The notes below the pieces were generated by a model, which was not told the DNA's origin, did no database searches, and saw only the letters and a list, made by a program, of their open reading frames with translations. From positions 1 to 64,000 of the forward strand of contig JAGBSH010000029.1 of NCBI GenBank assembly GCA_017631885.1: a stretch of 64,000 nt of DNA, written 5' to 3'. How positions within the stretch are numbered: the stretch's first letter is position 1; every line of letters begins with the position of its first letter. The stretch comes from Fibrobacteraceae bacterium. GTDB lineage: Bacteria > Fibrobacterota > Fibrobacteria > Fibrobacterales > Fibrobacteraceae. This document shows, piece by piece, positions 44,940 through 54,937 of the stretch. A program made the translations under genes and the position numbers.

Positions 44940-46754
44940 ATGAAAGCAAAATTCATTTTAGCATTAGGGCTTGCCTTGTTATCTACTGAAGCCTTCAGTT
45001 CTGTTTATTACGTCGCAGTCGATGGAAGCGATTCTAACGCAGGGACAAAAGAAAAACCCTTTGCTTCTCTCAATAAAGCAAACGAAGTCGTTAGTGCTGG
45101 CGATACCGTATGGATTCGTGGTGGTGTTTACGATTTGCGTGATACTATTTATTTTCCACGATACAAAATGACAGCAGCCATTATCTTAACAACAAGTGGA
45201 GAAAGCGATAACAATCGCATCCATTATTTCGCTTACCCTGGAGAACGCCCTATTTTTGATGGTGCTAACCTTCCTGTTGCAGCGGGTTATGATAAAAGTG
45301 ATGGCACACCACAAGGCGCTATGTACACTTCGCCAATTGTGATTTCAGCGAAATACTTACACTTAAAAGGCTTTGAAGTTCGTAACACCCCGATGAAATA
45401 CAATTCAAATTCAGGCATATTTCTTTATGCCAGTAAGCATATCTTTTTAGAGTATATTGACAGCCACCATAATGCAGGTCCTGGATTTTTTGCAAATGAT
45501 GGTGCACCAGATGGAGGCGGACATATCTTTTTGAATTGCGATGCTCACGATAACTATGACCCAACTGGTTGGCAAGGCGATGGCGAAAACGCTGATGGTT
45601 TTGGCGCTCATTACCAAGAACCAGGCAGTGGCGATACTACTAAATTTATTGGCTGCCGTTCTTGGTGGAATAGCGATGATGGTTTTGATTTTATTAACCA
45701 AGAATTCCCTGTAGTCGTTGAAAATTGCTACGCCTTTGGTAATGGTTACAGTAATTACGGAAAGGGAAACCCTCCTAGAGGTAATGGCTATGGTATCAAA
45801 ATGGGTGAAAGTACACTAGGCGGTGGCAAACATCTCATCAAGAATTCTGTTGCCTGGAAAAATAAATCTTCTGGCTTTTATGCAAACTACACTGGAGTTG
45901 GCAGCACTTGGATTAACAACACCTCTTATAAAAACGAAGACAGAGCTTTTAACATGGCTTCAACGCTATTTGATTCTGAAGGTAACCGCCTTGCTGAAGT
46001 GGCTCCATTGACAGGAGACAATGCTCACGTATTAAAAAACAATATTGCTTTCCCAAATAAACTTTCTCAGATAGGAACTTGTTGGGAATACATACCATCT
46101 CAAGGTATTGATAGAGATGTAGAATGCCCAGCAGGTGAAAATAATACATGGAATTTAAAAATAGATTTAACAGAAAACGATTTCATGAGTGTTGATGACC
46201 CTAGTATGACAGTTACTGGGCAAGACCTTTCAAAACTTCCTGGCATTCTTGGCCCGCGTAAGGCTGATGGTAGCTTACCCGATGTTGATTTCTTAAAATT
46301 AAAAGAAGGCAGTCAAGCCATTGATAAAGGTGAAAATATTGGATTACCATTTGCTGGTAAAGCTCCAGATTTAGGCGCTTTTGAATATGGAATGCCTGTA
46401 TCAAGTAGTTCTAGTGCAAAATCAAGTTCATCTATGGCTGCTTCAAGTAGTTCTCAAGAAAAATCTAGTTCTTCTCAAGTTGAACCAAACAGTTCTAGCG
46501 CTGAATCAAGTTCTTCTATGGAAGACTCAAGCAGTTCTAGCGAAGACCCGGCCGCCATTGCAATAGGGCTTAATAGTTCTCTTGAAACATTCCAAAATGC
46601 AACTGTATTTGATTTACAAGGGCGCTATTTAGGGACATTGCAAGCAGAACAATTACGCGATAATATGGAAACTGCTCTCCGTAAAAAGTTCAAAAAGTCA
46701 GGCGCCTACATTGTGCGCTATGGCAGCAACTTGCAAAGAATAAATCTCAAATAA
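44940..46754 (+). CDS. secreted PL9-like pectate lyase with Ser linker and sorting-type C-terminus
   Basis: A 604-aa protein: signal peptide (ILALGLALLSTEAFS), then a right-handed beta-helix (about 22-480) with YYVAVDGSDSNAGTKEKPF and GENADGFGAHYQEPGSG, FIGCRSWWNSDDGFDF. The latter matches the catalytic region of family 9 pectate lyases. A Ser-rich linker (about 485-530) joins it to a roughly 60-residue C-terminal domain (TVFDLQGRYLGTL to YIVRYGSNLQRINLK) resembling type IX sorting domains. The ATG at 44940 has GAGG upstream; a GTG two codons earlier is less likely. It degrades polygalacturonate-type pectin if the assignment is right. Confidence 0.82.
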   Translation: MKAKFILALGLALLSTEAFSSVYYVAVDGSDSNAGTKEKPFASLNKANEVVSAGDTVWIRGGVYDLRDTIYFPRYKMTAAIILTTSGESDNNRIHYFAYPGERPIFDGANLPVAAGYDKSDGTPQGAMYTSPIVISAKYLHLKGFEVRNTPMKYNSNSGIFLYASKHIFLEYIDSHHNAGPGFFANDGAPDGGGHIFLNCDAHDNYDPTGWQGDGENADGFGAHYQEPGSGDTTKFIGCRSWWNSDDGFDFINQEFPVVVENCYAFGNGYSNYGKGNPPRGNGYGIKMGESTLGGGKHLIKNSVAWKNKSSGFYANYTGVGSTWINNTSYKNEDRAFNMASTLFDSEGNRLAEVAPLTGDNAHVLKNNIAFPNKLSQIGTCWEYIPSQGIDRDVECPAGENNTWNLKIDLTENDFMSVDDPSMTVTGQDLSKLPGILGPRKADGSLPDVDFLKLKEGSQAIDKGENIGLPFAGKAPDLGAFEYGMPVSSSSSAKSSSSMAASSSSQEKSSSSQVEPNSSSAESSSSMEDSSSSSEDPAAIAIGLNSSLETFQNATVFDLQGRYLGTLQAEQLRDNMETALRKKFKKSGAYIVRYGSNLQRINLK

Positions 46755-46772
46755 ATTTGTTCTATAAACTTG

Positions 46773-46798
46773 CTCTAGCTCAATAAATTGAGCTAGAG
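46773..46798. terminator. bidirectional terminator
   Basis: An 11-bp perfect stem (CTCTAGCTCAA / TTGAGCTAGAG, loop TAAA) followed by TTTTATTTTT separates the convergent pectate-lyase and phosphotransferase genes. Confidence 0.85.
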
Positions 46799-46800
46799 TT

Positions 46801-48468
46801 TTATTTTTCTTTTAAATTTTTCTTTAACAAATAACTTTCATAAACTAGATGACCAGATATTTTATCTATCTCTTTATTAAGAGAATCTAATCCCATTTTT
46901 TCTACAAGTGTTTTTTCTTCGCTAAAAAGATCCGTACCTAAACCGAGTTTATTGCCTTTAATACTAAATCCCATTGCACTTAGAATTGTTGGAAACATAT
47001 CTATATCAGAAAAACGACGCTTTTCTTCTACACTTGGAATTTTTGAAACATTTATAAAAATATTAACCCATTTTCTATCTGGAAAATCTTTTACCAAACG
47101 AGTTCCCATAAAACGATGATCACCAAAGATTACAATAGAAGTATTCTCATAAAAAGTTTTTGACTTTAAAGAAATTAAAAATTTATCTAATTCTCTTGAA
47201 ACACACCGCGCCGTAACTTTGAGTTGTTCGTCTGCATCTTTTTCATTTTCAATTTTTATACAATCTGGGTCATACATCCCATGAGGTGCGTGCGTATCTA
47301 TCGTAAAAAATGTTAGCGAAAATGGTTCAGAAATTGTATCAAGAATTGTCGTTGCAAATTTAAATGCATCTTTATCTTGAACTGTTTTATAACCTTGATT
47401 CTTTATAAGAGTTTCAACATCTAAATCAAGGCGTTCTATTAAATCTTCTGGACCATACACTTCATCTACTTTTTGGTCAATAACAAAATTTCGGAATTGA
47501 TTATAAAGTCCTGGATTCCCTTGAAAGAAAATTTGTTTATATCCATTTTCATTTAAAATTTTATAAAAACTTTTATAATAATGTAATATCGGAGTATTTC
47601 TATAATTCACTATATGTGGTATTCCTAAAGAACGCGTATGCATTGTCGTAAATGTTGATGTTGATCCACTTGCATCTAAACCGCCACCAATATGGCTCTC
47701 ATGTTTCCCGAAACTTATATTTTCTTTGGCTAATTCTGTAATTTCAGGGATAAGATTACTATCTTGATTTCCTCCGTGTTCTTTATCTGCAAAAGTAGTT
47801 TCAAGCGATTCCAGGTATATTAAAATCAAATTTCGTTTTTCTTCTGGCAAAGTAATTTTAACAGAATCAGGATTAACATAATTTTCAACAAAGAACTTTG
47901 AATAAGAAGATTGCTTTTCTGGTTCATTGCTTAAAATATATATGTAATTAAGTACTGGAATATCAATGAAAACAAAAACTATTGTAGTTATAAAATACAT
48001 TCCTATAAAAGCCAATCTTTTTTTTGTACTATTCAAAAGAACATAAACAAAAAGTAAAAGAATAATTGATACTACAGCAGTTTGTGGAATTGTCGTTTCT
48101 AAATATTGCTTAACCATCAAATACGCAAAATCATCAAATGGTTCTTGCAAAGTAAGTAAAACCATATTTGCATCATTAAGAGGAAATGTATTTAAAGCCC
48201 AAATGATTCCCGCTCTTAAATGAATAACAAAAAACAAAAGTATAACAACAAGTGGAATATGCGAAATTTTAAAATAATCTTTCTTTTGATAATTCTTTGT
48301 TAAATAGTTCAAAATAAAAAGCACTAAAAACGAAACAATAACTATCGGAGAAATTGTAAAAGGCTTTATTTCAAAAAAATAATGTAACACTACAAAAGTA
48401 AGGCATTCTTCTATTGCAATTATTTTCAAACATAATATGATAATCTTTTTCAATTTATTATTTTGCAT
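46801..48468 (-). CDS. LtaS/MdoB-like membrane phosphotransferase (sulfatase fold)
   Basis: A 555-aa protein with about five membrane segments in the first 180 residues, then a sulfatase-fold domain. Features are LILIYLESLETTF (first metal ligand), the presumed nucleophile Thr in GSTSTFTTMH, FFTIDTHAPHG and IVIFGDHRF (metal ligands). This layout is that of lipoteichoic acid synthase and MdoB-type glycerol- or ethanolamine-phosphate transferases, acting on the outer face of the inner membrane. In a Gram-negative it would modify glycans or lipopolysaccharide. I prefer the ATG at 48468; a GTG two codons earlier is possible. Confidence 0.85.
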   Translation of the reverse strand: MQNNKLKKIIILCLKIIAIEECLTFVVLHYFFEIKPFTISPIVIVSFLVLFILNYLTKNYQKKDYFKISHIPLVVILLFFVIHLRAGIIWALNTFPLNDANMVLLTLQEPFDDFAYLMVKQYLETTIPQTAVVSIILLLFVYVLLNSTKKRLAFIGMYFITTIVFVFIDIPVLNYIYILSNEPEKQSSYSKFFVENYVNPDSVKITLPEEKRNLILIYLESLETTFADKEHGGNQDSNLIPEITELAKENISFGKHESHIGGGLDASGSTSTFTTMHTRSLGIPHIVNYRNTPILHYYKSFYKILNENGYKQIFFQGNPGLYNQFRNFVIDQKVDEVYGPEDLIERLDLDVETLIKNQGYKTVQDKDAFKFATTILDTISEPFSLTFFTIDTHAPHGMYDPDCIKIENEKDADEQLKVTARCVSRELDKFLISLKSKTFYENTSIVIFGDHRFMGTRLVKDFPDRKWVNIFINVSKIPSVEEKRRFSDIDMFPTILSAMGFSIKGNKLGLGTDLFSEEKTLVEKMGLDSLNKEIDKISGHLVYESYLLKKNLKEK

Positions 48469-48574
48469 ACGCACACCGTATTTTTGTTAATTTATTCAAA
48501 CATATACTTCTTTTATTTTACTCTAATAATAAAAAAATATATTTAAGGAATCAAATTTTTTGAATGAGGCAAAA

Positions 48575-50230
48575 ATGAAACATTTAACTTTGACCGGAAT
48601 ATGGGTTGTATTTGGTATTATTTTTGTCGCTTGTGGTGATAGTGAAAGTTCAGCCAATTCTGTTGGCGAAGAAAACAACGATTTAGTTGAAGAAGTTTCT
48701 AGTTCTTCAGAAAGTGTTTTAAGTTCTTCTGAAATTTTTCTGAGTAGCTCCTCTGTTAATGTTCCAGCAGATTCAGAAGTTGTTTTAAGTTCTTCATCAA
48801 TAGGAAATTCTTTAGATTCTAGCGAAGAAATTCCTGATACAACAAAAATTTCTTATTCACTTAAACCTTTTAGTGGCCCACTTTCAAATCCACACAAGGG
48901 ATTCACGGTGCCAACTGGTGGTGCTTGGACTTTTGTTCCTGAATTTGAATATGGCCCTTATGGCTCGTTGAATAACAAAGCGTGGGACCTGGTCTCTTAT
49001 GGTTCTGGTTACCAACAGTGGAACAAACTAAACCCAGCAAAAGGTGTTTACGATTGGAGTGAATTGGAAAAATTGCTGAACGCACTAGCTGAACACAACA
49101 TGACCTATGCTTTACGCGTATTGCCTTATACACCTTCCTTTATTAAAAGCGATTTTCCTCCTGAAGAGGAATACGACTGGACTCCGCCTTTTGTTTATGA
49201 AATGGGTGCAAAGAAAATGCAAATTAACTTACGAGGAACAGATTTCCGAGCCTATGCTCCTATCTGGGACGATACTATCTATATTCGAGCAGCCAAAGAA
49301 TTTGCAAAAGCACTTGCTGAAAAATACGATGGCGACCCACGTATTGAATACATAGATGTTCGCACTTTTGGGGAATGGGGTGAATGGCATACATCCCATA
49401 TACTAGGGAGCGAAATGCCTGCTGATTCCGTTTTATTTGATATGTTGGATTACTACGCATCTGTGTTCAAGAAAACCCAGCTAGTGTTACCTTCTAATGG
49501 TTTTGGAGAAGTCTATACACATGCTCTTAAACTAGGCATTACCAAGCGAGATGATGGCTTTATCGGTATTCCTGGCAGACCGGATACCTTATTGCGAGCC
49601 TATGAGGCAAATTTACCCACCATTGCAGAAAACATTGCCGGTTATAGGACAATGTTGGACTATGACGACCTTATTCCTGGAGGGAGCCAAAAGTGGACTG
49701 CGGAACGTTGGGTTGATGCTATTACAACAGCTCACTTGACTTACTATGTACTAGATCAAGACAACGATTGTGGTTACCATTTTTACAATGACAACAAAGC
49801 TCTTGCAGATTCTATGTCAAAAGTGATTGGTTATAATTTCAGAATTTCTAATGCAGAACTTTTAACCATTACCGATTCAAAAAGCACAACGAATACGCTA
49901 AACATTACTGTTAAAAATACAGGTGTTGCGCCTTGTTTCTTTGATATTTATATGGTAGCTGAATTTGTTGATAGTTCAGGAAACGCTCTTGAACAATTAG
50001 GCGAAATAGTTTCAATAAAGAAAGGAACTTTTAAAGATGAAATGGTAAAAGAAATTTCTTTTACTTCAACAATACCAGCAAGGTTATCAAATGTGGCTCA
50101 GATGCCTGGCGTTTTTGTTGCTCTTTCAATTTATGAAAGTGAAGAAGCATTTAAAGCTGGGAAAAATCCAACAGTTCGCTTTGATAACGATGGCATTCTA
50201 GAAAACAAAAAATTGCTATTGAAAGAATAA
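48575..50230 (+). CDS. lipoprotein with DUF4832-like, TIM-barrel glycosidase-like domain
   Basis: A 551-aa lipoprotein (lipobox IIFVAC) with a Ser-rich linker (about 25-90). The main domain starts LSNPHKGFTVPTGGAWTF and has the TIM-barrel-like WNKLNPAKGVYDWSELEKLL and RTFGEWGEWHTS. It ends in an Ig-like region (NTLNITVKNTGVAPCFFDIY). This matches DUF4832-containing proteins linked to polysaccharide use. The GEWGEW Glu residues resemble those of beta-glycosidases, so hydrolase activity is plausible but unproven. The ATG at 48575 has GAGG 5 bases upstream. Confidence 0.7.
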   Translation: MKHLTLTGIWVVFGIIFVACGDSESSANSVGEENNDLVEEVSSSSESVLSSSEIFLSSSSVNVPADSEVVLSSSSIGNSLDSSEEIPDTTKISYSLKPFSGPLSNPHKGFTVPTGGAWTFVPEFEYGPYGSLNNKAWDLVSYGSGYQQWNKLNPAKGVYDWSELEKLLNALAEHNMTYALRVLPYTPSFIKSDFPPEEEYDWTPPFVYEMGAKKMQINLRGTDFRAYAPIWDDTIYIRAAKEFAKALAEKYDGDPRIEYIDVRTFGEWGEWHTSHILGSEMPADSVLFDMLDYYASVFKKTQLVLPSNGFGEVYTHALKLGITKRDDGFIGIPGRPDTLLRAYEANLPTIAENIAGYRTMLDYDDLIPGGSQKWTAERWVDAITTAHLTYYVLDQDNDCGYHFYNDNKALADSMSKVIGYNFRISNAELLTITDSKSTTNTLNITVKNTGVAPCFFDIYMVAEFVDSSGNALEQLGEIVSIKKGTFKDEMVKEISFTSTIPARLSNVAQMPGVFVALSIYESEEAFKAGKNPTVRFDNDGILENKKLLLKE

Positions 50231-50273
50231 GTGAAAAGAATTTATTTTATTTAATTTATTTGTAAATATATTT

Positions 50274-51821
50274 ATGAAAATTATGAAAAATCACAAAAAC
50301 CTTAAGAAACCTTTTACAAGACAGCTTCTCTTTTTTATGGCTTTCTTGTTTCTTTTTTCATTTGTCATTGCAGACCCTCCAAGCAATTTTAGCGGTTGGG
50401 AATTAGTATTTGAAGACAATTTTGATGGTTCTTCTTTAGACAAGTCCAAATGGAATCCAACATATAACTGGGGGCACACGCACAACCACCGCGCTTACTG
50501 TGTAGAAGAAAACGTAAGTGTCAAAGATGGAAAACTTATTATAAAAGGCGAAAACAAACGCCACCCCGACGCTCCTGCAACAACAACAAGTGGCGGCGAA
50601 ACTCATTCTCTTGATTACACAAGTGGCGCCATTGACACTAGAGGGAAATTTGAATTCAAATATGGCTATATCGAAGGGCGTTTCAAAGCACCATGGCAAC
50701 TAGGAACATGGCCAGCTTTTTGGACATTACAAGATGGCTGGCCTCCAGAAATTGATATTCTTGAAATTCCTGCTTCTCGTTACCAACACCACTATTATTT
50801 GCATTACACAGACCCAAGCTGGTATAATGAACATGGCTCTGCCTGGGATCATGAGAAATCTTTTGGCGGTCATAAAGACGATAACGTAGACCGTTCCGCA
50901 GACTTTCACACTTATGCTGTAGAATGGGACGAAAGCAACTTGAACTTTTATTTTGACGATAAAAAATTTGCAAGTTATAATCGCCCGACAGAAATCAAAC
51001 AACTAGATAAACAATACATCATTATCAATTTAGCTATTGGTGGTTGGGCAGGCAACGACATAGAAGTTACTGCAGAAAACCCCGCTTATTACGAAGCCGA
51101 TTGGGTTCGTGTGTGGCAAGCAAAGCCAGCAAAACCAGACACAGTCCGCATTATGTCAATGAATTTTGGTTCATGCATGGTAAAAACTGAAGAATCAACT
51201 CTTGCACTAGGTGATTGTAATGGAGAAAACGCCATAGCCATTATCACACAATTATCTTCTAGTTCATTTCGCATAAATTTTGGAGATGTTGTTTTAGAAA
51301 TTCCAAACGAAAAAACAGATGCTGGATTAGATGCCGGCTTGTATAATTGGAATGGTGGCAATCATCAAAAAGTCGTAATTGAAAAACAAGATGGTTATGA
51401 CGGCTCTGTTGTCCGTATGAAAATGCAACATAGTAACATGTATTTACGAGCAACAACTGATGGCGAACGCGTTATACAAAGTTGGAATGACGATTGGACC
51501 TGGAATCAAATGTGGCGATTACTTGAACCTACTAACGATTCTTTGAAAGAAGATTCTTCTACTAGCAATTCAAAACTTGGAAACATTTCAAATACCTACG
51601 AAACGTCTATACACCAAGCCGGAGAAAATCTATTTATAGAACTCGGTAGCCATTTCGTTAACGGCGCCACCATACGTATTCTTGATTTACATGGCCGTGA
51701 AATAATACAACGTCAAACTTCTCATTCAATGGTTTTTGATATACGCCCACTTTCTAGCGGCATTTACCATATACTACTGAGCGATGGCAAACAAAAAATT
51801 CTAAAACGTTTCCGTAAATAA
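50274..51821 (+). CDS. secreted GH16 beta-glucanase with lectin-like and sorting domains
   Basis: A 515-aa protein: signal peptide, then a GH16 jelly-roll (about 40-285) with GYIEGRFKAP, the catalytic EIDILE (nucleophile Glu159, acid/base Glu164) and NLAIGGWAG. A beta-trefoil-like, ricin/CBM13-resembling region (about 290-425, MYLRATTDGERVI) follows. The C-terminal 75 residues (ATIRILDLHGREI to SSGIYHILLSDGKQKILKRF) resemble a type IX sorting domain. Likely substrates are beta-1,3-1,4- or beta-1,3-glucans. No clear Shine-Dalgarno precedes the ATG. Confidence 0.9.
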   Translation: MKIMKNHKNLKKPFTRQLLFFMAFLFLFSFVIADPPSNFSGWELVFEDNFDGSSLDKSKWNPTYNWGHTHNHRAYCVEENVSVKDGKLIIKGENKRHPDAPATTTSGGETHSLDYTSGAIDTRGKFEFKYGYIEGRFKAPWQLGTWPAFWTLQDGWPPEIDILEIPASRYQHHYYLHYTDPSWYNEHGSAWDHEKSFGGHKDDNVDRSADFHTYAVEWDESNLNFYFDDKKFASYNRPTEIKQLDKQYIIINLAIGGWAGNDIEVTAENPAYYEADWVRVWQAKPAKPDTVRIMSMNFGSCMVKTEESTLALGDCNGENAIAIITQLSSSSFRINFGDVVLEIPNEKTDAGLDAGLYNWNGGNHQKVVIEKQDGYDGSVVRMKMQHSNMYLRATTDGERVIQSWNDDWTWNQMWRLLEPTNDSLKEDSSTSNSKLGNISNTYETSIHQAGENLFIELGSHFVNGATIRILDLHGREIIQRQTSHSMVFDIRPLSSGIYHILLSDGKQKILKRFRK

Positions 51822-51828
51822 ACCTGAT

Positions 51829-54800
51829 TTATTTACGGCTAACGCCAGGGCCTTTTATTATACTATGCCCATGCCCAGCTGAGTCTAATTCCAGTTTTTG
51901 GTTAATACTATCAATAACTGATTCCACATGAGTGATAATGCCTAGCATTTTCCCTTCGCGTTGTTGCGCTCTAAGACAAGTCATTACATCTTCAAGAATA
52001 TCATTGTCTAAAGTTCCAAAGCCTTCATCCATAAACAAAGACTCCACCCGAACATTACGACTTGCAAAATCAGCAATACCTAATGCAAGTGAAAGACTAA
52101 CTAAAAATTTTTCTCCGCCCGACAAATTGGATATGATGCGAGGCTTATCAAATTCTGCATCTTCAATTTCAAAATTCAAATTGCCTTTTGCAACAAGCCT
52201 AAACCTATCTTTTACAATTTGCAAATGTTTATTTGCTAATTTAAGCAAAGATTTAAAAGTAAGACCTTGCACAAAAGTGGCAAAATCGCTACCATCTTTA
52301 ACGCCAAACCAATCTCCCATTGTATTCCAGCGATTCAATTCTGCTTGCTTTTTATCTAACTCATCTTTTACTTTTTGCAATTCACTTGCTTTTTCTTTAT
52401 AAACTTTTATCCGTTCACGAAGAGCACCAGAAGATTCTTTCAATATTCCAAGCTCTTGATTTGCCTTTTCCTTTTCTTCTTGAAGCATTTGCAAAGGCGT
52501 TTCATCAGAACGTTCTGCGTTTACTTTTTCGAAATCGTCTTTTGCCGTTTGGTATTTAGTGTTAGCAGAAAGAATTCGTTCATCTACATTTTTCTTTTCA
52601 TTTTTTAATTTCCCAAATTCAGATTCTGGCAACAATGCAGCTTTAAACGCAGATTCATCAACAAAACCTTTTGCCTTTATTGCCTTCATGAAATCTTCAC
52701 CAGAAATCGCAATAGCATTTGCAATACTCTCAAGTGATTTTTCAAGAGATTCTATTTTTGTTTTCAATTCATTACAATTATTTTCTGCCAAACGGCACTC
52801 TTTATCGGCCTTTTCAAACGCTGCTAAAGCCTGAGATTTCTTTTCATTTGCAGCCTTTGAAACGTTTTCAACATCTTCTTTGCCAAATTTTTCAAACCGC
52901 AATTGTTGAAGTTCTTCTAAAGCATCAGTAGCTTCTAAAAGCTTTTTTGACTCTATTTCAAAAGAGGATTCTTTATCTTTTAAATTTTGACCATAAGTTT
53001 TCTCGTTATTATAAGCCACATCCAGTTTATTTGAAAAATTTTCAAGCAAAGTTTGGTTTTCATTAAACTTTTCCAAGCGCCTTTTTAAAGATTCTAAAAT
53101 ATCAAAAGCTTTTTCTAATTCAAACTCTACCCAAGGTTTCAAAAGTAAATTAAGGGTTTCAACGGCACTTGTTTTCTGTTTTAAGATAGACTCTAAATTT
53201 TCAGTTGCTGATTTTTCTGCAAGCGTTGCACTATTCTTTTGAATTTCATACCCAGCAATTTTATTTTCAACTTCTTGAATTTTTTGCTTTAATACATTTA
53301 TCTTTTCAGCAACACTACTTACACAAGATTCATCAACCAAACTATTCTTAACCAAAGCACAAGCCGGGTGTTCTTTAGAGCCACAAACCGGGCATTCTTT
53401 ACCTTCTTCCAAATACTTCTGGATTATATCTGTAAGAACAAGAATATCATTTTTAAACAATTCATTTTGCTCATTTAACAATTCTTGTTTTTGTCCCAAA
53501 CTGATTTTTAGATTTTCTTCAGCACGTTCAAAATCTTTTGCCGCAATATTTTTCTGTTCATTAGCGCATTTAAAATCAGAATCTAAATTCCCAATATTTT
53601 CAAGAATCATTTCACTTTGAATAAGAATTTCTTTTAAATCAGCATCTTTTGCATTCGCTTGTTGAAACTCTTTTAATGCAGCAACTTGCTTTTCAAATTT
53701 CTGGATATCTTCTTTTATTTTTTGCAAGTTTTCTTTAACAGCATTAAAATCTTTTTCTGCTGTATTTTTCCGATTTTCTAAATCATCTTTCTTGGCTTTT
53801 GCATTTTTCAAATCTTGATCTAGTTTTCGGACATCATTCCAAAGCGGTTCATTTTTACAAACAAAATCTTCTGCAAAAAACTTTTCTTGTTCTGCTTTTA
53901 ACTTTTCTTCACTTGCTATTTTCAAGTTTTCACTTGCCTTTGGAAAATCTTTTTGCAAATTATCTAAATCATTTTTAGTCTTCTTTTCAGAATCACGACA
54001 CCCTTGTAATTTTTCAAATAGTAAATGACAAGCATTTGCCTTTTCCGCATTCAAATACAGTGCATTTTTTTCAGCAAAAGCCTCTTGCTCAGTTTTAGCA
54101 TTTGCCAATTCTTTTTCAGCCAGATTCAACGCATTCAACGATTTATCCATCAGAGAACGCCAATTAATTCGCTTTTCTAAATCAGTTTTTTTAAGTTCAA
54201 GATTTTTTTCATTTTCTGTATTTGCAACAAGCTGTTTTTCATCTTCAGCAATTTCTTCTGCTTTAGGCATAGAATCATTTAAAGCATCAAATTTTGTTTG
54301 AACATTCTCTTTTACTCTTTTAGCTTCACTTTTATAATCGCCAACTTTTTGCGCAATACGGCGATACTTTTCTGTCCCATTTAATTTTTCAAGAATCCCA
54401 GCACGTTCTTTTTCATCGCTCTCTAAAAATTTGCTAAACTCCCCTTGAGCAAGCAATATGGAACGACAAAATTGAGAATAATCCAACTCAATAATTTTTG
54501 CATTAAACTTACCTAATTCCTCATGTGCACCAGTTCCGCCTTCAAACAATTTTTCATTTGGATTTTCTAAGCGAAAAACGCAACCTTGTGCTCTTTGCAA
54601 ATTACCACTTGCTTTATCACGTGCCTTGCGTTGGCTCCATTCAGAAACAAAAACTCCTTTTTTACAAGAATAAGTAATGCGAGCATAACAAGACCCTTTA
54701 TCAGAAGTCATAACCGCATTACCATTTCCTCCATCATAAATAACGCCTTGCCTTGGCGTTTTCCCATAAAGGGCAAGCGTAATCACATCTAGAATACTTG

Positions 54801-54936
54801 TTTTCCCAATACCAGTTTTACCGCTAATCACAAAAAGGCTATGATCCGATTCCTGATACGAAGGATCCGTAAAATCAATACACCATTCCCCCGCAAGACT
54901 ATTAATATTTTCAAATTCAATTTTTAAAATCTTCAT
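51829..54936 (-). CDS. sbcC: SbcC exonuclease subunit (Rad50-like ATPase)
   Basis: A 1035-aa SMC-like ATPase: Walker A SGKTGIGKTSILDVI (about 37-50), Q-loop AQGEFSKFL, two long coiled coils around the zinc hook CPVCGSKEHPAC (about 510), signature LSGGEKFLVSLSLALG and Walker B LFMDEGFGTLD. With SbcD it forms the MRN-like nuclease that opens hairpins and processes double-strand breaks. I set the start at the ATG at 54936, which has GAGGGGGTG upstream and lies one base after the sbcD stop; a longer in-frame start overlaps sbcD. Confidence 0.95.
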   Translation of the reverse strand: MKILKIEFENINSLAGEWCIDFTDPSYQESDHSLFVISGKTGIGKTSILDVITLALYGKTPRQGVIYDGGNGNAVMTSDKGSCYARITYSCKKGVFVSEWSQRKARDKASGNLQRAQGCVFRLENPNEKLFEGGTGAHEELGKFNAKIIELDYSQFCRSILLAQGEFSKFLESDEKERAGILEKLNGTEKYRRIAQKVGDYKSEAKRVKENVQTKFDALNDSMPKAEEIAEDEKQLVANTENEKNLELKKTDLEKRINWRSLMDKSLNALNLAEKELANAKTEQEAFAEKNALYLNAEKANACHLLFEKLQGCRDSEKKTKNDLDNLQKDFPKASENLKIASEEKLKAEQEKFFAEDFVCKNEPLWNDVRKLDQDLKNAKAKKDDLENRKNTAEKDFNAVKENLQKIKEDIQKFEKQVAALKEFQQANAKDADLKEILIQSEMILENIGNLDSDFKCANEQKNIAAKDFERAEENLKISLGQKQELLNEQNELFKNDILVLTDIIQKYLEEGKECPVCGSKEHPACALVKNSLVDESCVSSVAEKINVLKQKIQEVENKIAGYEIQKNSATLAEKSATENLESILKQKTSAVETLNLLLKPWVEFELEKAFDILESLKRRLEKFNENQTLLENFSNKLDVAYNNEKTYGQNLKDKESSFEIESKKLLEATDALEELQQLRFEKFGKEDVENVSKAANEKKSQALAAFEKADKECRLAENNCNELKTKIESLEKSLESIANAIAISGEDFMKAIKAKGFVDESAFKAALLPESEFGKLKNEKKNVDERILSANTKYQTAKDDFEKVNAERSDETPLQMLQEEKEKANQELGILKESSGALRERIKVYKEKASELQKVKDELDKKQAELNRWNTMGDWFGVKDGSDFATFVQGLTFKSLLKLANKHLQIVKDRFRLVAKGNLNFEIEDAEFDKPRIISNLSGGEKFLVSLSLALGIADFASRNVRVESLFMDEGFGTLDNDILEDVMTCLRAQQREGKMLGIITHVESVIDSINQKLELDSAGHGHSIIKGPGVSRK

Positions 54937-54937
54937 A

